From: Archivesica marissinica
Taxonomy: Eukaryota > Mollusca > Bivalvia > Venerida > Vesicomyidae
NCBI GenBank assembly: GCA_014843695.1
Contig: CM026400.1
Span: 40,363,406 to 40,427,405, forward strand
Direction: 5' to 3'
Length of the DNA stretch: 64,000 nucleotides
Below the pieces are notes generated by a model. The model had not been told where the DNA came from and did no database searches. It saw nothing but the letters and a program-made list of their open reading frames with translations. Each line of letters opens with the position of its first letter. Within the stretch, counting starts at the first letter, position 1. Made by a program: the position numbers and the translations under genes. Below are positions 61,804 through 64,000 of the stretch, in pieces.

Positions 61804-64000
61804 GTGAACGTCGGGTTTTGGAACGTCCGCGGTTGGAACTGTAACATTGATTCTGACAGTCATGTTTTAAGATCTTCTTGTGTTTTAAATAGTGATTGTG
61901 AGATTATAGGTGTAGCTGAGACTCATCTTTTAAATGATAATGTTTTACACGTCGATGGTTATCAATGGTTTGGTTTTAATCGTGATAATATTCATAAAAA
62001 TGCACGGACAGGTTCCGGAGGCGTAGGCTTTTTGATAAAAAATGTTATTTGCAATGAATTCAATATTTCTGTACTAGATTGTTCGTTTGAAGGAATTATG
62101 TGGTTAAAAATGTACCGTAAATCTGATAATTGTGTTATCATGCCATGTGTTTGTTATTTGCCACCGGAAAACTCATCTAGACGCATTGATGTTAATTCGT
62201 TCTATGATAATCTTTTGACTGGTATTTACAGAAATCAGAATGAAGGAACCGTATTTATATGTGGATACTTTAACAGTCGTTGTGGAGATTTAGATGATTT
62301 TATTAATGGCGTTGATAATATACCTATTCGCAATGTTGTTGATTTTAAAACTAATTCATATGGTGAATTATTTGTTGATTTTATGATTAATGCTAATATG
62401 TGTATGCTAAATGGTCGTAACTACGCTAATAATGATTACACGTCAGTGTCGGTTAAAGGTTTATCAGTAGTGGATTATTGTATAGTAAGTCACGATGACC
62501 TTTCATTGTTTTCAGATTTTACCGTTGTACGTACATCAGATTTGATTAATAAATCAGGTGACCTTAAGTGTTGGTACCTACCAGTATCCCAGATCATTCT
62601 ATGATTAAATGGAGTATCACCATTAGTGCAGTTCCCCAGTTTACTAGTCAATACAATAATAGCTATGACAAGTTTGATGTATCTAATGTTCCTGAAACTT
62701 TTCTATTAGACCAAGATGTCCTTAATAGTGTTAACGTAACTATTGATAAACTTGAGCATTGCCATCAAACGCAAACTGATATTGATTATATTTATGAGGA
62801 CTGGTGTAGTATTTTAAAATATAATATGTACAAGTCAGTGCCTTATAAAACAATTACCTCTGGTTGGTGCAATAGAAAATGCAGACCGGGAAAGCCGTGG
62901 TGGAGTAGCGATCTAACTGATAGTTGGAATAATGTTTGTACAGCAGAACGAAATTGGTTGAATTGTGTTGCATGTAATAAAAACCGAAATGTATATCTCA
63001 AGTCCGAGTATATTCAGGTCCGTAAACATTTTGACCGTGAAGTACAGAAGGCAAAACGTTTATATTGGTATTCTTTACAAAATGAATTGCTGAAGGAATG
63101 TAATGTAGACCAGTCAAACTTTTGGAAATCTGTAGGTAACATCGGCGTTGGTCAGATTAAGAAAAAATGTATACCTCTAGAAGTTACATTAAATGATGGT
63201 TCTCTCTCTACAGATTTGTCACAGGTATTAAACAAATGGAAACATGATTTTAGCTCGTTATATAAAAATGATAATTATGTATATTCATCACAGAACTCTA
63301 ATGTATTGAATGATGTAACTGATTATGCAGATCTGTCTTTTAATGCAAACATTACTATTTTTGAAGTAAAGAAGGCAATTGATGGTGCCAAGAAGGGAAA
63401 AGCCTGTGGCATAGACGGTATCCCTAGTGAAGTTTTACAGAACGATACGTCCGTGCTATTTTTGCATACTCTGTTTAATGTATGCTTCTCCAATGGGACT
63501 GTCCCGTCTATCTGGGGCAAATGTATTATAAACCCAATACCAAAACCCTCAATGACGGATTCAAGAGATCCCCTGTCTTATAGGGGCATAGCACTGGCCT
63601 CAGCCATGTACAAGATTTATTGTAATATTTTAAACGCCAGGCTAAGTTGTTGGGCTGAACATAACGATAAGATCGCAGATGAGCAAAACGGTTTCAGAAA
63701 GAAGCGTAGTACCATAGATCACTTATCCACTTTGACCTCTATTATTGATACAAGAAAACAAGTTAAAAAAGCCACATTCTGTGCCTTTATTGATTTTAGT
63801 AAGGCGTACGATTTTATTAACAGAGATAAATTGTGGAAAAGACTCAATGAAATTGGAGTTGCCGGTAATATGTGGCGAGCTGTTAAGTCTATCTACTCAT
63901 CTGTGTCGTCATGTATTAGGGTAAACTCTTTTAAGACTGATTGGTTTGATGTTAATTGTGGCTTAAGACAGGGGTGCATTCTATCGCCGCTTTTATTTAA
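61804..64000 (+). pseudogene. non-LTR retrotransposon ORF2: endonuclease and RT, broken
   Basis: Endonuclease (61804-62580): VGFWNVRGW, AETHL, GSGGVGFLIKN, CYLPPENS, GLSVVDYCIVS, the APE-type series that nicks target DNA. One expected catalytic Asp is replaced: GYFNSR where the family has GDFNxR. Near 62571 a one-base loss shifts the frame; the other frame resumes VPTSIPDHS and stays open to the window end. Reverse transcriptase: DPLSYRGIALASAMYKI, NGFRKKRSTIDHL, FCAFIDFSKAYDFINR (first catalytic Asp) and LRQGCILSPLLFN; the YxDD box lies beyond 64000. ORF2 is in the same frame as ORF1, separated only by TGA. The clade appears Jockey/CR1-like, unproven. Probably a recently dead copy. Confidence 0.88.

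Overview
This window looks like a metazoan genome, most likely a bivalve or other mollusc. The evidence is intron-containing genes with GT/AG junctions, a near-canonical animal alpha-tubulin, several tRNA-derived SINE families with target-site duplications, non-LTR retrotransposon sequence, MITEs, and an extreme load of minisatellites. The species is not determinable by eye. Two runs of exactly 1000 N (29238-30237 and 53089-54088) are assembly gaps, and both abut tandem arrays.

Layout. Positions 1-8433 hold an alpha-tubulin gene on the + strand: exon 1 carries only the ATG, intron 1 is 6.5 kb and mostly two giant minisatellites, and two further coding exons follow. The encoded tail is unusual and is tandemly duplicated past the stop. 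Positions 9145-15566 are two more arrays (40-bp and 43-bp units). Positions 15600-24500 are SINEs, MITEs and five arrays. Positions 25159-27017 are a decayed minus-strand pseudogene of an unnamed family, split by a CTGT microsatellite. Positions 27361-27512 are a second, orphan copy of the tubulin 5'UTR/ATG exon. Positions 30238-36100 are SINE-rich.

From 52536 down to 36107 on the minus strand lies a gene that single-frame ORF scans miss. Eight small exons join with matching phases into a pleckstrin-homology (PH) domain adaptor with a C-terminal tail of tyrosine motifs, several of pYxN type. Its 5' end is outside the readable sequence. Its introns hold SINEs, MITEs and at least eight arrays, one of which has amplified a splice acceptor and another of which is built from the end of a MITE.

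Positions 54089-56840 and 58985-61195 are further arrays. Positions 61330-64000 carry a non-LTR retrotransposon (ORF1 end, endonuclease, reverse transcriptase) running off the window. It has a substituted endonuclease residue, an in-frame stop between ORFs and a frameshift, so this copy is probably dead. Tandem arrays alone cover roughly 25 kb, about 40 percent of the window. Most long uninterrupted reading frames are repeat artefacts, because unit lengths are often multiples of three with no stop in the unit.
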